Assembly: GCA_023376005.1 (NCBI GenBank)
Contig: CM042157.1
Location: 85,464,643-85,528,642, forward strand
Reading direction: 5' to 3'
Origin: Doryteuthis pealeii
Lineage: Eukaryota > Mollusca > Cephalopoda > Myopsida > Loliginidae
DNA: 64,000 nucleotides
Shown here: piece after piece, positions 10,401 through 23,158 of the stretch
Numbering within the stretch: the first letter of the stretch is position 1
How the letters are laid out: each line of letters starts with the position of its first letter
Made by a program: the position numbers and the translations under genes
Notes under the pieces: model-generated
The model's database searches: none
Seen by the model: only the letters and a program-made list of their open reading frames with translations
What the model was told of the DNA's origin: nothing

Positions 10401-12430
10401 ATACTACCCGTCCTTCTCAGACAACTTTACTCTTCACTTTTGGATTTTAAGTATCTGCATAGCAAGGAGTAAAAATTAAGATATTTTGAGACCTCGTCCC
10501 TTTCCAATTGACATAGAATGAGACATGGGCCCAATGTTAACCTTCCTTTGAAGATTATCTATCTTCCTTTCACTTTTCTTCTTTTTTCTTGTGTCTTGCC
10601 TCCTCCAATGCAGGGCCGATATACCCTTTCGAATCACATCCCATCAAGTAAGTGATCGTGCCTTACAAGTAGTATGTGAAGAGCATAATGTCTCTTGGTA
10701 CAACTACACCCGACTAAACTCTTATATATCTAAGCTTCATACTTTGATTAGCCTAAGTATATCTTGTAAAGTCAACAATATGATAAAGAACTCTCATTCC
10801 TTTTACTACAAGCTATATTAGTAGCTTTAAACCGCCATAAGAGAAAAATTAAACATAAAAATATAATAGGACCAGTCTGATTTGACATTGAGTTAAATTA
10901 GTAGCCTATAATAATGTGGATCTCGGATTAACTTGCTTTTCGATACTACATTATTGTTAAATAACTCTTCTAGATGAGTCAAGAACAACTATTATATACG
11001 TATAACATTGAAGTACTTCTGTGGATATTACTAAAAAGGGAAAATCTCTTATTAATTACAATTTGGACGATATGTAATGGGTTCTGATGTTCCTAGTATA
11101 CCCGTAAACTTATTATTGGTCCATGTCATATATTCAGTATGCGTTCACATTGGTCAACTATGTATCATCATTTGGCGTTATGTATTAGCAGTTGGGCAGG
11201 GAGAATCTACATTTCATTATTCTCTACAATGATTTTGTGTTATTTAAACCCAATTTATTATATTAATTTTTAAGGTTTGTTTATTCGCTGCATTTGTAAC
11301 TTGTTACAACACCATGTCCTTGAGACACAATATTCTATAACTCTGACGTCATTAAATAAGACTGTCTATATACAGAACCATCGACTTTGGCAGGAATATT
11401 ATATAGTATTACGATTAAATTCAATAATACAAAACCTCAATTAGACAGGTTTAGATGCAAGAAACGACACGTAAGATGAGAGATGTTTCGCATAAGATAA
11501 AGTGTAGCTAGATGTATTTTTAATAGGATACAATGTTAGAGTCTTAAGATAAGGACAAAATTTGATTTTAATGAATAGTACATTGGGACCTAGTTTGGGA
11601 TTGATTGAGTTGAATGCTAGAATAGGAGAAAACTTCTCAATATGGTTTAGTTTTGGATTTTATCTTAATTAGAAGAGAGACTGACTATATGAGTTGCATA
11701 CACTCTACAATGATAAATTTCTTTAAAAGTACAGAATCGCCTTTAACAAGAAGAATAACTGTAATTTATTCTTTTACCTTCCTATATTTCTATCTCTCTT
11801 AGACTGGTTGTCATATTATACTCAAACAGAAGTTTTAGATTTTAAAGGAAATATTACCACTGAATCAGTGACCGCGGGATGTAACCGGTAGAAGACTCGA
11901 TGGAGAGCTAATTACGTTATATTCAATAGATTCGTTCCTACCTTTTATAATACATACCCTCTGTCTCTTTGTTTCTACGAGATTTTTTTCAGTTTCATTA
12001 GCCTTCTATCATTATAATAGATATTTTTTTATATCAGAATTACAATATTTTAATGCAACAATTATAAACCATAAAGAGGAAGCATTGTATGAAGCAGCAA
12101 CGCTAGGACAAAGGGTGCATAATTATTTTGTCTAGTAATGTTATCAATATACACTTGATTCTATTTGTAACAATGATATATGAAATTATAATGAATTGTA
12201 CTTATTATATCGATGAAAATAACAGATTGAGGAAATATAACTAAATGTGAGGAAAAAGTTATGGAAGTGAATAATAGCACAACCATTTAAAACAATTGAT
12301 ATTTCACCCTCGTTGTCTCAGTGGCTATCATCAAGAATAAATTCTATTATTTTCGTCTAATATATCGTTCTGTTTCATAAAATAAAATTCTTTTATGAGC
12401 TCTCTAAGACCATAGCTATGAGAGGGTTAA
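7431..12430. other. Indel-rich region, counterpart of 33190-35290
   Basis: Short anchors such as TCTTGAGAAGTAATTGT and TTGTTCCGATTGAA match block B in order, but copy A is about 3 kb longer because extra bases are scattered between anchors. The open frames at 8775, 9350 and 10591 have no counterpart in B. I see no supported gene. The pattern resembles an unpolished long-read consensus. Confidence 0.6.
7722..7975. repeat. G/T-only low-complexity block
   Basis: About 250 bases consist almost entirely of G and T on the plus strand. Copy B lacks the block: it goes directly from GGGCTAGCTGAGA (33400) to unrelated bases. The open frames in it on both strands are compositional artefacts. Confidence 0.75.
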
Positions 12431-12479
12431 ATGATATTATTTGAATTTAATTGTGGTTGTGTGTTAGTATTTATCACGA

Positions 12480-12812
12480 ATTTCCCTCCTCCCCCGGCCC
12501 CCCGTACAGAACTTTCCTCCCTCGTCCCTCTCTCTCTGCCTCTATCTCTCTATCTCCTCCTTTCTCTCCCTCCTCTCCCTCCCCTCGCTCTCCCTCCCAT
12601 CCCTCTCCCTCCCGATCCTCCCCTCCTCATCCCTCTCCCTCCGTCCTATCCGTCTCTCTCTCCTCCTTCTCCCTCCCTCCTCTCTCTCTCCTTCCCTTCC
12701 CTCCCTCCTCTCATCTCCCCCTCTCTCCTCCTCTCCATCCACTCGTCTCCTCTCTTTCTCTCCTTTCTCTCTTTCTCTCCCTCCTCCCTCTCTTTCTCTC
12801 CCTCTCCAACAC
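12480..12812. repeat. Polypyrimidine (C/T) tract
   Basis: 330 bp are almost purely C and T on the plus strand (runs of CCCTCTCTC). This gives spurious Ser/Pro/Leu-rich frames forward and Arg/Glu/Gly-rich frames in reverse. The copy at 35340-35765 is longer. Confidence 0.93.
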
Positions 12813-13770
12813 ACAAGTTTGTAATATCTATATTATAGCAACAGTTTATAAATTGATAACACTGTGTTGTGCTGATTGTAAGGCAGTAGTAGTGATATGT
12901 AAAATCTTTGTAAGTTTGAATAAACAACATAAAATTGTTCATATAGTTTCAATAATTTACGAAATTTCAAGATTTAGTATCTTTAATATATATAATAAGG
13001 ATATATATAATATATATATATCTTTGTATGTGAAGAAAAGAAAGTGAATCCTTATGGATGATGTGATGGTTAATGTAGTATATTAAGAAAAATTGAAAAA
13101 AAACACAGGTTTAAATGAGTTGAGTGGTAAAGTGTATTGCCGGTGTTTGCAGTGTTTCGATCTATTATTTAGTCTCTTTCAGGGGTAATTTGTTGGTAAT
13201 GGAAGGTGATAAAAAAATTTTTTATACAGAAAAATAACGAGAAAAGCGAGTAATAAGCCTTGGTTTAATCAGTCGTTTAAATTTGAAGTCCTGAGAAAAA
13301 AAGAACGTTGAAATGACGGTTTGGAAATATGACGTCAAATATTCTTTTTTGGCGGTGTGAAGTATAGTGGTAAGTTGTGTGTAATCGAAAAAAGCATTGG
13401 TGGCATTTCTTTATGTTTTATGAACTGTGGTAGGTTGTGCGTGTGTGTATAATCTTTTGCGATAAACGGAATCGAAACAAACCTTTAAGGGTGTCGTGCG
13501 TGCGATTTTATTGAAAAAGTGGCAAGAGAATATTCTTTAAACTTTTGGAGTTGTGTGTGCATTTTATTATGTAAGGCGGTGGGGAGAGAGAGACATCTAC
13601 GCGTGTCAGATGAAAATATATATATATATATATATATCTGTATACTCTTAAAACCTCCTTTCACAAAACATAATTTTCCTTTTTAAATTTTCAAACATTT
13701 CAACAAAGACCATATACTTGGTGAAACGTATCCTCTTTCTGTTAACTTTTAACCCTTGCAAACATTATAG
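12813..13770. other. Unassigned AT-rich DNA
   Basis: It matches 35770-36670 with many small indels. It contains a corrupted version of the hairpin motif described at 36072-36103 (here near 13154) and an AT dinucleotide run at 13617-13637. No gene is seen. Confidence 0.45.
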
Positions 13771-13852
13771 CGAACTAAGGTTCTTTAGCCTGGTTATGGC
13801 CCAACCAGTATAGGAGAAGGAAAACTCTGAATTCAAACCAGCTGTAACTCTG

Positions 13853-13862
13853 NNNNNNNNNN
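13853..13862. other. Assembly gap of 10 N
   Basis: Ten Ns mark a join between contigs. The sequence on the left ends inside a SINE tail that is continuous in copy B at 36760, so the left contig stops within a repeat. Confidence 0.99.
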
Positions 13863-14484
13863 TCAGTTCAAATAAGTATCATCTGATTTTGTTGGTGAAA
13901 GGAAAATGAAATCAAGTTCTGCTTTGACAATAAAGAACAATCTTTGGTATTATTTGCTTTATATATGAGGGTCATTCAATAAATAAGTTATAATATATTA
14001 GTAATTTGAAGGCAAATACAATGCATATGAAAAATAAAAACAAAAAGATGTTATTTTTTTGTCTTATCGATTTCGAAGCATGAACTTCATCATCAGAGAT
14101 TCCGTAATCAGAAATGGATGTGCTTACGTTTTTATTTGTGTGTTTTATAATTTTCTTCTTATTTCTTTTCCTCTACTTTTTTTTTTCTTTCTTCTTCTCC
14201 TTTCTTTTTCCTCATGTTATGAATGAAATGGTCGAATAACTGTAATTTCTTACTTTTTTTTTTTTTTTTTTGATAAATAAAATAGTTGAATTTGGCCTAA
14301 GGAGGAGTTGGCAATAGAAAGCACCATTTACAGTTGCAACCTTTTTCAAGGAAACCAACACTGATAGATCTTTCATGCCCAGAAAACTGTGAGCATGATC
14401 TTCATTACTGACTGCTGCACCCAGAAAATTTTGCTTTACCAGAGAGTGTTTCCTCTCAGGGTTTGTTTTTTTCCCACCGGGGGG

Positions 14485-14520
<36 letters not shown>

Positions 14521-14610
14521 ATTTTGCTTTTTACCAAAAAAAAAAAATTCTTAGTGAATTTTGTATTTTGTGTAAATGATATTTTTAGTAACAGATAGTC
14601 AAGATTGAAA

Positions 14611-14647
<37 letters not shown>

Positions 14648-14853
14648 GACTAGTCAGCATCACCCTCTTTGACAAACAATTTGCCTAACACTGTCAGAAA
14701 CAAGTTTACACACACACGTTTATATATATATATATATTAAAGAAATGGATATAATAGATACTTAATGGATACTTTGTATTTGTTATATCGCTGACTTAAC
14801 CCTGGATTTTGTGCACCCCAACGCTTGTGCCCATATTCACCGGTAAGCCACCT

Positions 14854-14902
<49 letters not shown>

Positions 14903-15713
14903 TCTATATATATGTGAGAGAGAGAGATACAGATTTGATAAATGTTAAACAAACATTAAAGAACATTAGAGAGAGAGAAAAAATCATTTTTTCAGGTATT
15001 CTATCTAATACAAATAATTTGCAACTAATGATATAGTTTCAAGTAATTATAGTTTCTATTTGATAATAATTATTTGTCTGCACACGGTTATACGATTTCA
15101 AGTAACTAATGATAAACATCATAACAATTAAACTACTTTTAATATGAAATAATTTACAGTATAACTATATGACTTAAAAATCTCATTAATACTTACTATT
15201 ATAATAGAAAAATTTACAGTTAGATGGCTCACAGTATTATATATAAATAATTTGCGGCAATACAATTTCAAAATACTCACTAATACTAATTAGTAAATGG
15301 TTTCAAGTAAGTATTTCTTTTTTAATAATCATTTGTTACACAGAGTTATATGGTTTTCAAAGTAAAGATATATAATTCTTTAGTAACAATTATATCATAT
15401 TTCAGATACTATTCTTAATTAATGAATTACAATTATATTATGATCATAAGATTATTCATATCAAATAGAAATAATTTTAGACAGCTGTAATTTACCCATA
15501 GATGGGACCCTAACAGAAACCACCACTCCAGATTAGAATGACCAAGGAGTTAAAATTAATGATGTCATTGAAAAGGAAGGATTATATTGAAAAATGAATA
15601 TTTTATGTATAAAATATAATGCTTTTTTTTATCATTATATTACTGCACGACCTATTATGTAACTTAACATCTACAATAATATTTTTTTAATACATTATTT
15701 ACACTAGCAATAT
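13863..15713. other. Unassigned AT-rich DNA with homopolymers
   Basis: It contains GAGGGTCATTCAATAAATAA at 13968 (a resemblance to mariner-type ends, with no partner found), the hairpin motif at 14070-14098, long A and T runs (14485-14518, 14612-14642), a CT run with a TATA run (14859-14911), and the word CATAGATGGGACCCTAACAG of Repeat C at about 15497. I see no gene. Confidence 0.45.
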
Positions 15714-16543
15714 GTGCACACCCTCCGGGTGCAAGTATTTATAGTTTTTAAAATGTAATAAAATATTTGTATTAATTAGAAAAAGGCTATGAATCCAAAT
15801 ACAGAATGTCAGATAAAAAGATTTGAACAGAGGGAGTATAATAAAAGATTTGAACAGAGGGAGTTATAATAAAAATGGAACAACTGAAACTATATCTTCC
15901 ATCACTCTCGTCTTTCAATTTTGTATTTTTTCTAATTTAAAAGTATTTAGTTAAAAGAGGAAGTAAAGAATAAAATGACAGTTATTTTTCATGTTAATAG
16001 ATTACTTTAAGATTCAATTGAAGAGATTTTTTGCTATATATCATTAAAATAAAACAAACGGTTAGAATATCAATAATACTTAAGCACATATTTATTAAAA
16101 TCAACATTTTTAATATCAATATGCAAATTAAGCTACTATCTCGATTCACTCAACACCCACACAACACACGACATACATAATATACATATATACTATGTAA
16201 TAGTACGGCTATTCACATAACATATTATGTTGTATAATATTAATACTAAAAATATAGTATATTGTCATGCTCACTGTTAGTATGGATATAAATATATACT
16301 TCATTGGCGATGAGGCCAGGATATTAATAATATAGTTCAAAATATTTGTTATTAAGTAATTGAACGATTTGTATATAAATTAGAATTTAATAATAATATA
16401 TCTATCTGGAGAGCGAGAATATGATGTTCAATAACTAAGGGACATTGTAACCTTGTGTAGTAGATACCGTTTCGGTTACAGACAGAAAAACACACAATCT
16501 CTCAAATTTTTTTTTTTTAATTGTTTTTTTTTTTATAATAAGA
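15714..16543 (-). mobile_element. Helitron-like non-autonomous element, degraded copy
   Basis: On the minus strand it ends with a hairpin-forming GCACCCGGAGGGTG stretch and CTAG followed by T. It shares body words with 27254-27895 (AGAGGAAGTAAAGAATAAAA, TTTCGGTTACAGACAGAAAA). Poly-T insertions and other indels have lengthened the far end, and the 5' TC end is preceded by T rather than A. It is clearly a relic of the same family. Confidence 0.6.
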
Positions 16544-19442
16544 ATATCTAATAATTTTGTTATAAATAAATATTATTTATTTATAAAAAGATAATGCAAA
16601 TACTTTTTTATATATATCCCAAAGTATTAGATAATGTATACTAACACTGACATTTTATGTTTATGAATCTCATATACTTCCAATGCCACGCACGTTGCGC
16701 AATTGTGTATATAAGATATTGTAATTATTTAATAGGGTATTGCTTTGTATATTGTCTTTTATTATTTGATTTTTTTAGGGAATTAATTTTTTTAGTGCTC
16801 TCGGTGAAGGTGAAAAGGAAGAGATTAACATTATCCAGCGATACCAGCAGATGTCTCTCGTAGGAACTAGTACTCACTATCAAATAAATCAAAGTTTGTA
16901 TTTTTTAAAAGGAGTAATGCATAGATCATCCCTAAGGCGGGTGAAAGTGAATAATAAGTTAGGCACTAGGTGGTGAACACCTTACCAACAGAGGCAAAAT
17001 CTAATAAGTATCTACACACAGACACACGCACGCTAGGTTCCAAAATCACATTAAGTGTCACTGGAGGTAGACTGATAAAATGGTTCATTACTGAAGAGCA
17101 TATATTAGGTCCACAATATGAATACACGACACTGGTTTCACTTATTGTAGATTCACATCACCTCTTTGCACGATATGAACGAGAATTATGGTAGCGCACT
17201 CAGCTCACCTTCAACTCCATTATATCTGCTTAGCGATTATTCCTTAGACGATAGGGTAATATCGCATATGGGGCTCTGGTGACTCGTCTATATATAACGG
17301 TTACTCTATGCACACGCTCTGTCATAGAGTGTGATCCAAACTTATATTTTCTTGTCACACACAATCTCTAACTCCACGCTTTTGATAAACTAAAACATTC
17401 AAATATATTTGTAAATAAAACTTCTTTTTCGTGCTCACAAAATATGAACCATATCATGACATTTACCTCTCTGAGAACAACAAAAACCTCAATTTCAGAT
17501 ATATAAGGGCTGTGGATCATGTTAATAAATATCGCATAATTAGACTGTCTCTTTTTCACTTTGGAGGTTAAACTGCTCAGAAATAAGATAATTACAACTA
17601 GTATGTTAGCCATTTTAAGGAAGAAATAACAACTAAGTTCAATGATATAATTAGAGCTTTAATTATTTCTTATTACACATACTATAACACAGATACTACT
17701 AAATCACATACACTGATTAAGATGTGGGTGTATAGGTGGTGTCGATTTTGGGTGGATATAGAGCCTTTATCTCACATGAATCAATTCTTTGTTTCAAATA
17801 TATTCTTTAACAAAGGTGAGAGAGAAAATAGATGTGTGGTAGAAATAGGTATTATTGCTTCAAACAAAAGTATACCTAAGATATCATCTGTTGTTGTGAT
17901 GAGGGGCGCGAGCGCCGCGACACGCAAGAGAGAGGAGAGCTGGATAGCTTCTTGGCAGGGAAGGATGGATTTTCTAGTGAAAATAGCAAAATATTGTAAT
18001 CCCTTTCTTTATAAAGCAGATCCCAGCTGGGTGTTATTGGTTACCTTTTCGTTCTCGACTCAAATCACTAGTACTCTACGACATAACGACATAGAAAAAT
18101 TATCTGATACAATAATATTATACTCTCTAGACCATGGCACTCAATAATCATCGCACGACTATAAGATATGCTCACGGCAGAAAAGATTTATTACCTCCAT
18201 AACTATAGGTGGTTGACATGCTATAAAATTCAATCAACACATCGAAGTTAACCACTCTTGTGGTGGCTTATTGTATTTGAGCAGTTGTCTAATATAATGC
18301 ATACTCAAATCAATCCCATGTGACATTGGGCATAATGATCTCTGCATAACTGCTGACGTACGTGTCCGTTTGCATGTTGTTTCTCGCTCTACTCACTTGA
18401 TGGGTTATTCACAATCATTTCTCATCTATGCAATATGATGATTTTGTGCTCGTAAAGTCGCCAACATCCGGGACACCGTGACTTGGCACTACGTTCAATA
18501 CACCTTGTTTACCAGGCCAGGTTCGCCATTTATATAATCGTATTTGTTTTTTGTCATGCGGGAGGTTCAGGCGGGAGAATATAGTCACACAGAATAGAGT
18601 GTTACACACGCACAAAGATCTTTGTGGTTAAATAAATAGAATAATAACTCATCTCTGAATTCTCGCGCACATTATACACACTATGAGGTGAAAACTACTA
18701 GAGCTCTTAGAACGGCATGACGCTATATCGACTTCGCCTTAACGCATTAAGTAATTTGATACTGTGTCATATAGTCGCGTCATTTTTTGTGTTTTTTTAA
18801 TAGATGATCCATTAGCAGGACGCTGTGTATAATGATCATACTGTGGTATAAGGTTTAGCAGATCCTGCTAGTGGTAGAGGAGCTCTCTTGAGCTATATTC
18901 CGAGTACAGGTCATTCCACTCGGTCGGAAGTCGTCCATTACACTTTCATTTCCCTCTCACGCAATACACAATTATAATCCATAATCTGCTCTTAAAATAT
19001 AATAAACTCTAAAACAAACTCACTATTCTCTCTCTAGGACAATCTTTGCTGTCTAAGGAGAAAGTATGAGAGAGATAAACTAAGGTTATATATATGTCTC
19101 TAAGCGTTCTTACTCTGTCTTGTCTAGTCGCATACTCATTTTTTTTATATATCCATTAATCAAATGGAGGAGTGCTCTCTAGGCTTCCACGCCAAATACT
19201 TACTACTCAAACTAGGATGATTTAAGGGAAGTTAAGCACAATTGGTGTAATATGCGTTCTATAGAAGTCATAGGGAGGAAACGGACTAGAGCTATTCATC
19301 TGTCTTTTCCTTTTAAGATGAGAATTGATAGTCCCTTAACATCGTTGATAACTGTAATGAAAAATATTGCGCATTGCAAACATTGTATATAACAATAATT
19401 GGCAAAAACTTTTGACCTCACCCAAGTAATTATTTATCCACC
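16544..19442. other. Unassigned AT-rich DNA
   Basis: Several open frames occur (16657, 16970, 17722, 18415), none longer than 141 codons. None shows a domain I recognise, and none is supported by a second copy. The region resembles the indel-rich part of copy A in texture. I annotate no gene. Confidence 0.4.
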
Positions 19443-19560
19443 ATCCGAGTTTCAAATTCCTGGACGTGATAATTGCATTTACCACACTTAAGCGCTAATA
19501 CCTTGGGAAAGGTCCAAACTACAATTCCTATAGCTTAATGCTTGGATATTTGTTCAACAG
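19443..19560 (+). mobile_element. SINE family A, corrupted fragment
   Basis: The words GAGTTTCAAATTCCTGGACG, GCGCTAATACCTTGGGAAAG and ATAGCT appear in the order of the family A body, with extra bases between them. The head and the tail are not recognisable. Confidence 0.55.
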
Positions 19561-21330
19561 TAATGGTGAACAGCGTACGTGTCCATAGGCCTATATGCAT
19601 GGAGTATGATGTGTATATTGGTAATCTCTAAACTCTATTTTTAGCTAACCACTCTTATATATCTATTTTGAGAAGTCACATCTTTTATTGGGAAAATAAG
19701 TATTATTGTGCAAAAAAATTATATATATAATTTCCAGGAAATTTCTATTGATGTAATTTCTTTTGAAAATAATTCCTAAAAATAATATTACAATCATTTA
19801 AAGTTTCATTCTTACTGGTGTCCTGTGGAATTGGTAAAAGTATAATAAATATCTACAAATATAATTTAAGATCGGTTTCAACATTTGGTGATAAATTCTA
19901 TCTTAATAAATAAAAGACGCAAATTAAATTTTTGTAAAACTATCAGATTAAAACAAAAATTAGTTATTGATTTTGCATAAACAAAGAAAAATGGTTTCGC
20001 ATATTTTATTCAGGGGGAAAAGTTTCTTCTATGGTAATTAAAATTGTTTGGGGGTTATTTTGTTTGTTTTATTACTGTATATCATGTTTGTTTTGATTTC
20101 ATGTTTGTTTTATTTTTACATTTAATAAAATCAATATAGATATAAGGCTAAAAAAAAACTATCCTTGGTGGCAGTTTCTGATCAATAAGGTCATTTAAAA
20201 TAGGATAATCTAACTTAAATATTTTTCCAGTATAGCAAAAAAAAATGGGGAAAAAAAATACATCATCTCTGGCTGAAATGCTCACCAATAAATAATATGC
20301 TTTCAATCTGATGGGAATTGAACATCTAAGATCAAATGAATTAAATATCATCAATATCTCAGGAATTTTTTTTTTTTTTTATAAAATAATCAATGTAGAT
20401 AGGACTCATTGTTAGAGTGTTATAGAAATCAATGCGATAGTGTAAATAAAGATATAATGCTTTTTTATATCCATCAATAAAAAAAACTGGAACAATTGAA
20501 ATTGTTTTTGATGCTTCAATAACTTTCTAATAGTGCAACATAAAGATTTTTTTTTTTAGAGAGAGAGAGTGAAAATACTGCATCCAAAAAGTGACTGACA
20601 GGCGACTCCTTGTAATATTTGCTGTTAGTATTTAATCAAGTTTTAAACTTGAGATCTTAGATGTCCAGTCTAATACTCTTCCAACTTATTTCAATTGATG
20701 ACTAAGAAGATTGTCCTAGTTTTCTTTTGTTTTATAAGTAGAACTCTATTTATTAGTCATTGTTTTAATGACTCAATTCAAAACTCAGATAAGATGAATA
20801 AAATAATGAATTGAAAAAAACAAAAAAAACAACAACTTATAATCAAATTATGTTGTATTTTTAATTTAAATATCCTGGAATATCTGACAATTTTCCAAAT
20901 TCATTTTTGCCTTTTACTTATCTGATTATATTCACTTAGTTTGGGGGCGGGGGTGTGTGTTGAAATGGGGGGGGGGGGAGTATTTAAGCTAAAAAAAAAA
21001 AAAAAAAAAAAAGTAAAGGATGAAAAAGTTTTTTTTTTAATTTCTATTTCTTTATTTCTTCCATCTGCTGTGAATCTGTTTTGGTAATGCAAAGTCTTTA
21101 GTTATTTTTATAGAAAAATCTCTTAAAGAGATTGAAAAACAGATTGTAGAAGGAAAAAGAAAATGTTGAATATGTTTCTCATTGTATTTGACTAATCAAA
21201 ATGTTCTTGAAAGAAAACAAAGAATGCCATTATAGAATTGACATTCTAATAATTGCTACTTTTTCAAATCTACTTAGGATTAAATAAAATCTTTTTATTA
21301 TTTCATCAATGAAAAATCAGTTGCTAATAG
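19561..21330. other. Unassigned AT-rich DNA with homopolymers and a G-rich tract
   Basis: No gene is seen. A G-rich stretch at 20942-20980 (runs of 5, 5 and 12 G) could form a quadruplex. Poly-A follows at 20992-21012. Confidence 0.45.
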
Positions 21331-21334
21331 TTAC

Positions 21335-21348
21335 AATTAATAATAATA

Positions 21349-21392
<44 letters not shown>

Positions 21393-21408
21393 AATGATAA
21401 TAATCATA

Positions 21409-21439
<31 letters not shown>

Positions 21440-21450
21440 TAATAATGATC
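21335..21450. repeat. AAT/GAT microsatellite
   Basis: Irregular AATAAT and GATAAT units directly precede a 5'-truncated LINE. The same repeat type separates and follows the other LINE copies here. The open frames of Asn/Asp or Ile/Met are artefacts. Confidence 0.9.
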
Positions 21451-21465
21451 ACCACTATTTTATCA

Positions 21466-23090
21466 CCACTATTTTTATCACCACTACTCTTTATTATTGC
21501 AATGATGCCGCTAAACCATATACTGAAAAAATGTACCGGGGGATACAAATTTAGTAATTCACAAGAAAAGATCAACCACCTTATGTACATGGATGACATT
21601 AAAATTTTTGCAAAAAATGAAAAAGAATTGGAGAGCCTAGTACAAACTATTAGGATATTTCGCCAGGATATAGGGATGGAATTTGGAATCGAAAAATGTG
21701 CTATGCTTGTAATAAAAAAGGGGTGAAAGAAAACTATTAAATGGAATACAACTACCAAATCAGGAAACTATTAAAATCTCTTGATGAAAATGAAAGCTAC
21801 AAATACTTAGGAATTTTGGAAGCGGACAATATCATGCAAGCAGAAATGAAAGGAAAAGTTTAAAAAGGAATATCTCAGGAGAACTAGAAAACTTCTAGAA
21901 ACGAAACTTAACAGCAGAAATCTGATCAAAGGAATTAATACCTGGGCTGTCCCCATTATAAGATACTCAGGACCATTCTTAAAATGGACAAAAGAAGAAC
22001 TCAGACAGATAGACCAAAGGACGAGAAAATTAATGACCATGCACAAGGCTCTCCACCTAGAGATGATAAAGATAGATTGTATGTGTCAAGAAAGGAAGGG
22101 GGAAGAGGTCTTGCCAACATAGAGGAATGCGTAGAAACCACAATCCAGCAACTTGAAGATTACACAAGGAAGAGCAAAGACAAATTACTTATGGGCGGCC
22201 AACAATAGTAGAAACGGCAGATGGACAAACAGAAAAACGACAAAGACTAGAAAACAAAAATGGGAAGAAAAACAATTATATGGACGCTTCAAACGACAAA
22301 TAGATGAGGTTGCACATGGAAAGACTTGGACATGGTTAAGAAAGGGAAACCTCAAAAGAGAAACAGAATCACTTATAATTGCTGCACAAAATAATGCCAT
22401 AAGGACAAACTACATCAAAGCGAAAATTGATAAGACCCAAAAAATAGTAAATGTAGACTTTGCGGTAATAGAGATGAGACTGTTAACCATATACTCTGCG
22501 AATGTAGCAAACTAGCACAACGAGAATACAAAACTAGACACGACTGGGTTGGGAAGGTGATCCACTGGGAATTATGCAAGAATTAAATTTTGACCACACA
22601 ACAAAATGGTATATGCATAAACCAGAATCTGTTCTTGAGAACGAAACGCACAAAATTCTCTGGGACTTTGAAATTAAAACGGATCACCTTATCCCAGCAA
22701 GAAGACCAGACCTAGTGTTGATTAACAAAAAAAAAAGAACTTGTCAACTGGTGGATTTTGCAGTGCCAGCGGATCACAGGGTGAAGTTAAAGGAAAATGA
22801 AAAAATTGACAAATATCTGGACCTTGCCAGAGAACTGAAAAAGTTATGGAATATGAAAGTGAAAGTTATACCAATTGTAGTTGGTGCACTTGGAACAGTC
22901 CCAAAAGGATTAGAAAAAGGTTTGGAAAGTTTGGATATCAGAGGAAGGATTGAAACCATTCAGAACACTGCACTGCTGCAATCTGCCAGAATACTCAGAA
23001 GAGTCCTGGAGACCTGAGGAGACTTGCTGTCACTCAGACTCCAGTGAAAGACCATCAGCTAACACTGATGTGAAAACTCAAAAGGAATAA
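21466..23090 (+). pseudogene. 5'-truncated LINE with RT, zinc-knuckle and restriction-like endonuclease domains
   Basis: A non-LTR retrotransposon polyprotein is broken by several frameshifts. In order I see reverse-transcriptase pieces at 21480-21720 (LSPLLF, then YMDD in HLMYMDDIKIF), the later YLGI motif near 21810, a thumb-like segment at 22070-22110 (RLYVSRKEGGRGL), a basic linker with TWTWLRKGNLKRETESLI at 22320-22380, and a CCHC-type knuckle at about 22452-22505 (C-x2-C-x8-H-x4-C) in a frame different from its neighbours. The C-terminal endonuclease domain with RRPDLVLINKK and CQLVDFAVPAD lies in the frame at 22574-23017. This order fits LINEs with a C-terminal restriction-like endonuclease (R2/R4/NeSL group). 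Its insertion in AAT/GAT repeats recalls the Dong/R4 clade, but the clade is an inference. It is not active. Confidence 0.85.
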
Positions 23091-23158
23091 TAATAATGAT
23101 AATGATAATAATGATAATAATGATAATGATAATGATAATAATAATGATAATAATAATT
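23091..23158. repeat. GATAAT microsatellite tail between LINE copies
   Basis: It forms the 3' tail of the preceding LINE and the 5' flank of the next. Confidence 0.88.

Larger units (their letters stand above)
1..13852. repeat. Large duplicated block, copy A
   Basis: This block is collinear with 23122-36760. The first 7 kb is almost identical to copy B apart from discrete insertions and changes in tandem-repeat number; 7.4-12.4 kb aligns only through short anchors, and 12.4-13.85 kb aligns again with small indels. The block begins before the window and ends exactly at the 10-N gap. It may be a segmental duplication or an unmerged allelic or redundant contig, and the sequence alone cannot decide. 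Copy A lacks three insertions present in copy B: a Helitron-like element, a 609-bp insert and a 1.78-kb block. Confidence 0.9.

Noticed and set aside
12431..13047. Pro/Ser/Leu-rich frames and Arg/Glu/Gly-rich reverse frames
   Set aside because: They are composition effects of the polypyrimidine tract; the same holds for 35294-35825.
17722..18147. 141-codon open frame in AT-rich DNA
   Set aside because: No recognisable domain, no second copy, and the region has the texture of the indel-rich sequence. In 64 kb a frame of this size can occur by chance.
20942..20980. G-quadruplex as a functional element
   Set aside because: The G runs permit a quadruplex, but they sit next to homopolymers in gene-free DNA with no other sign of function.
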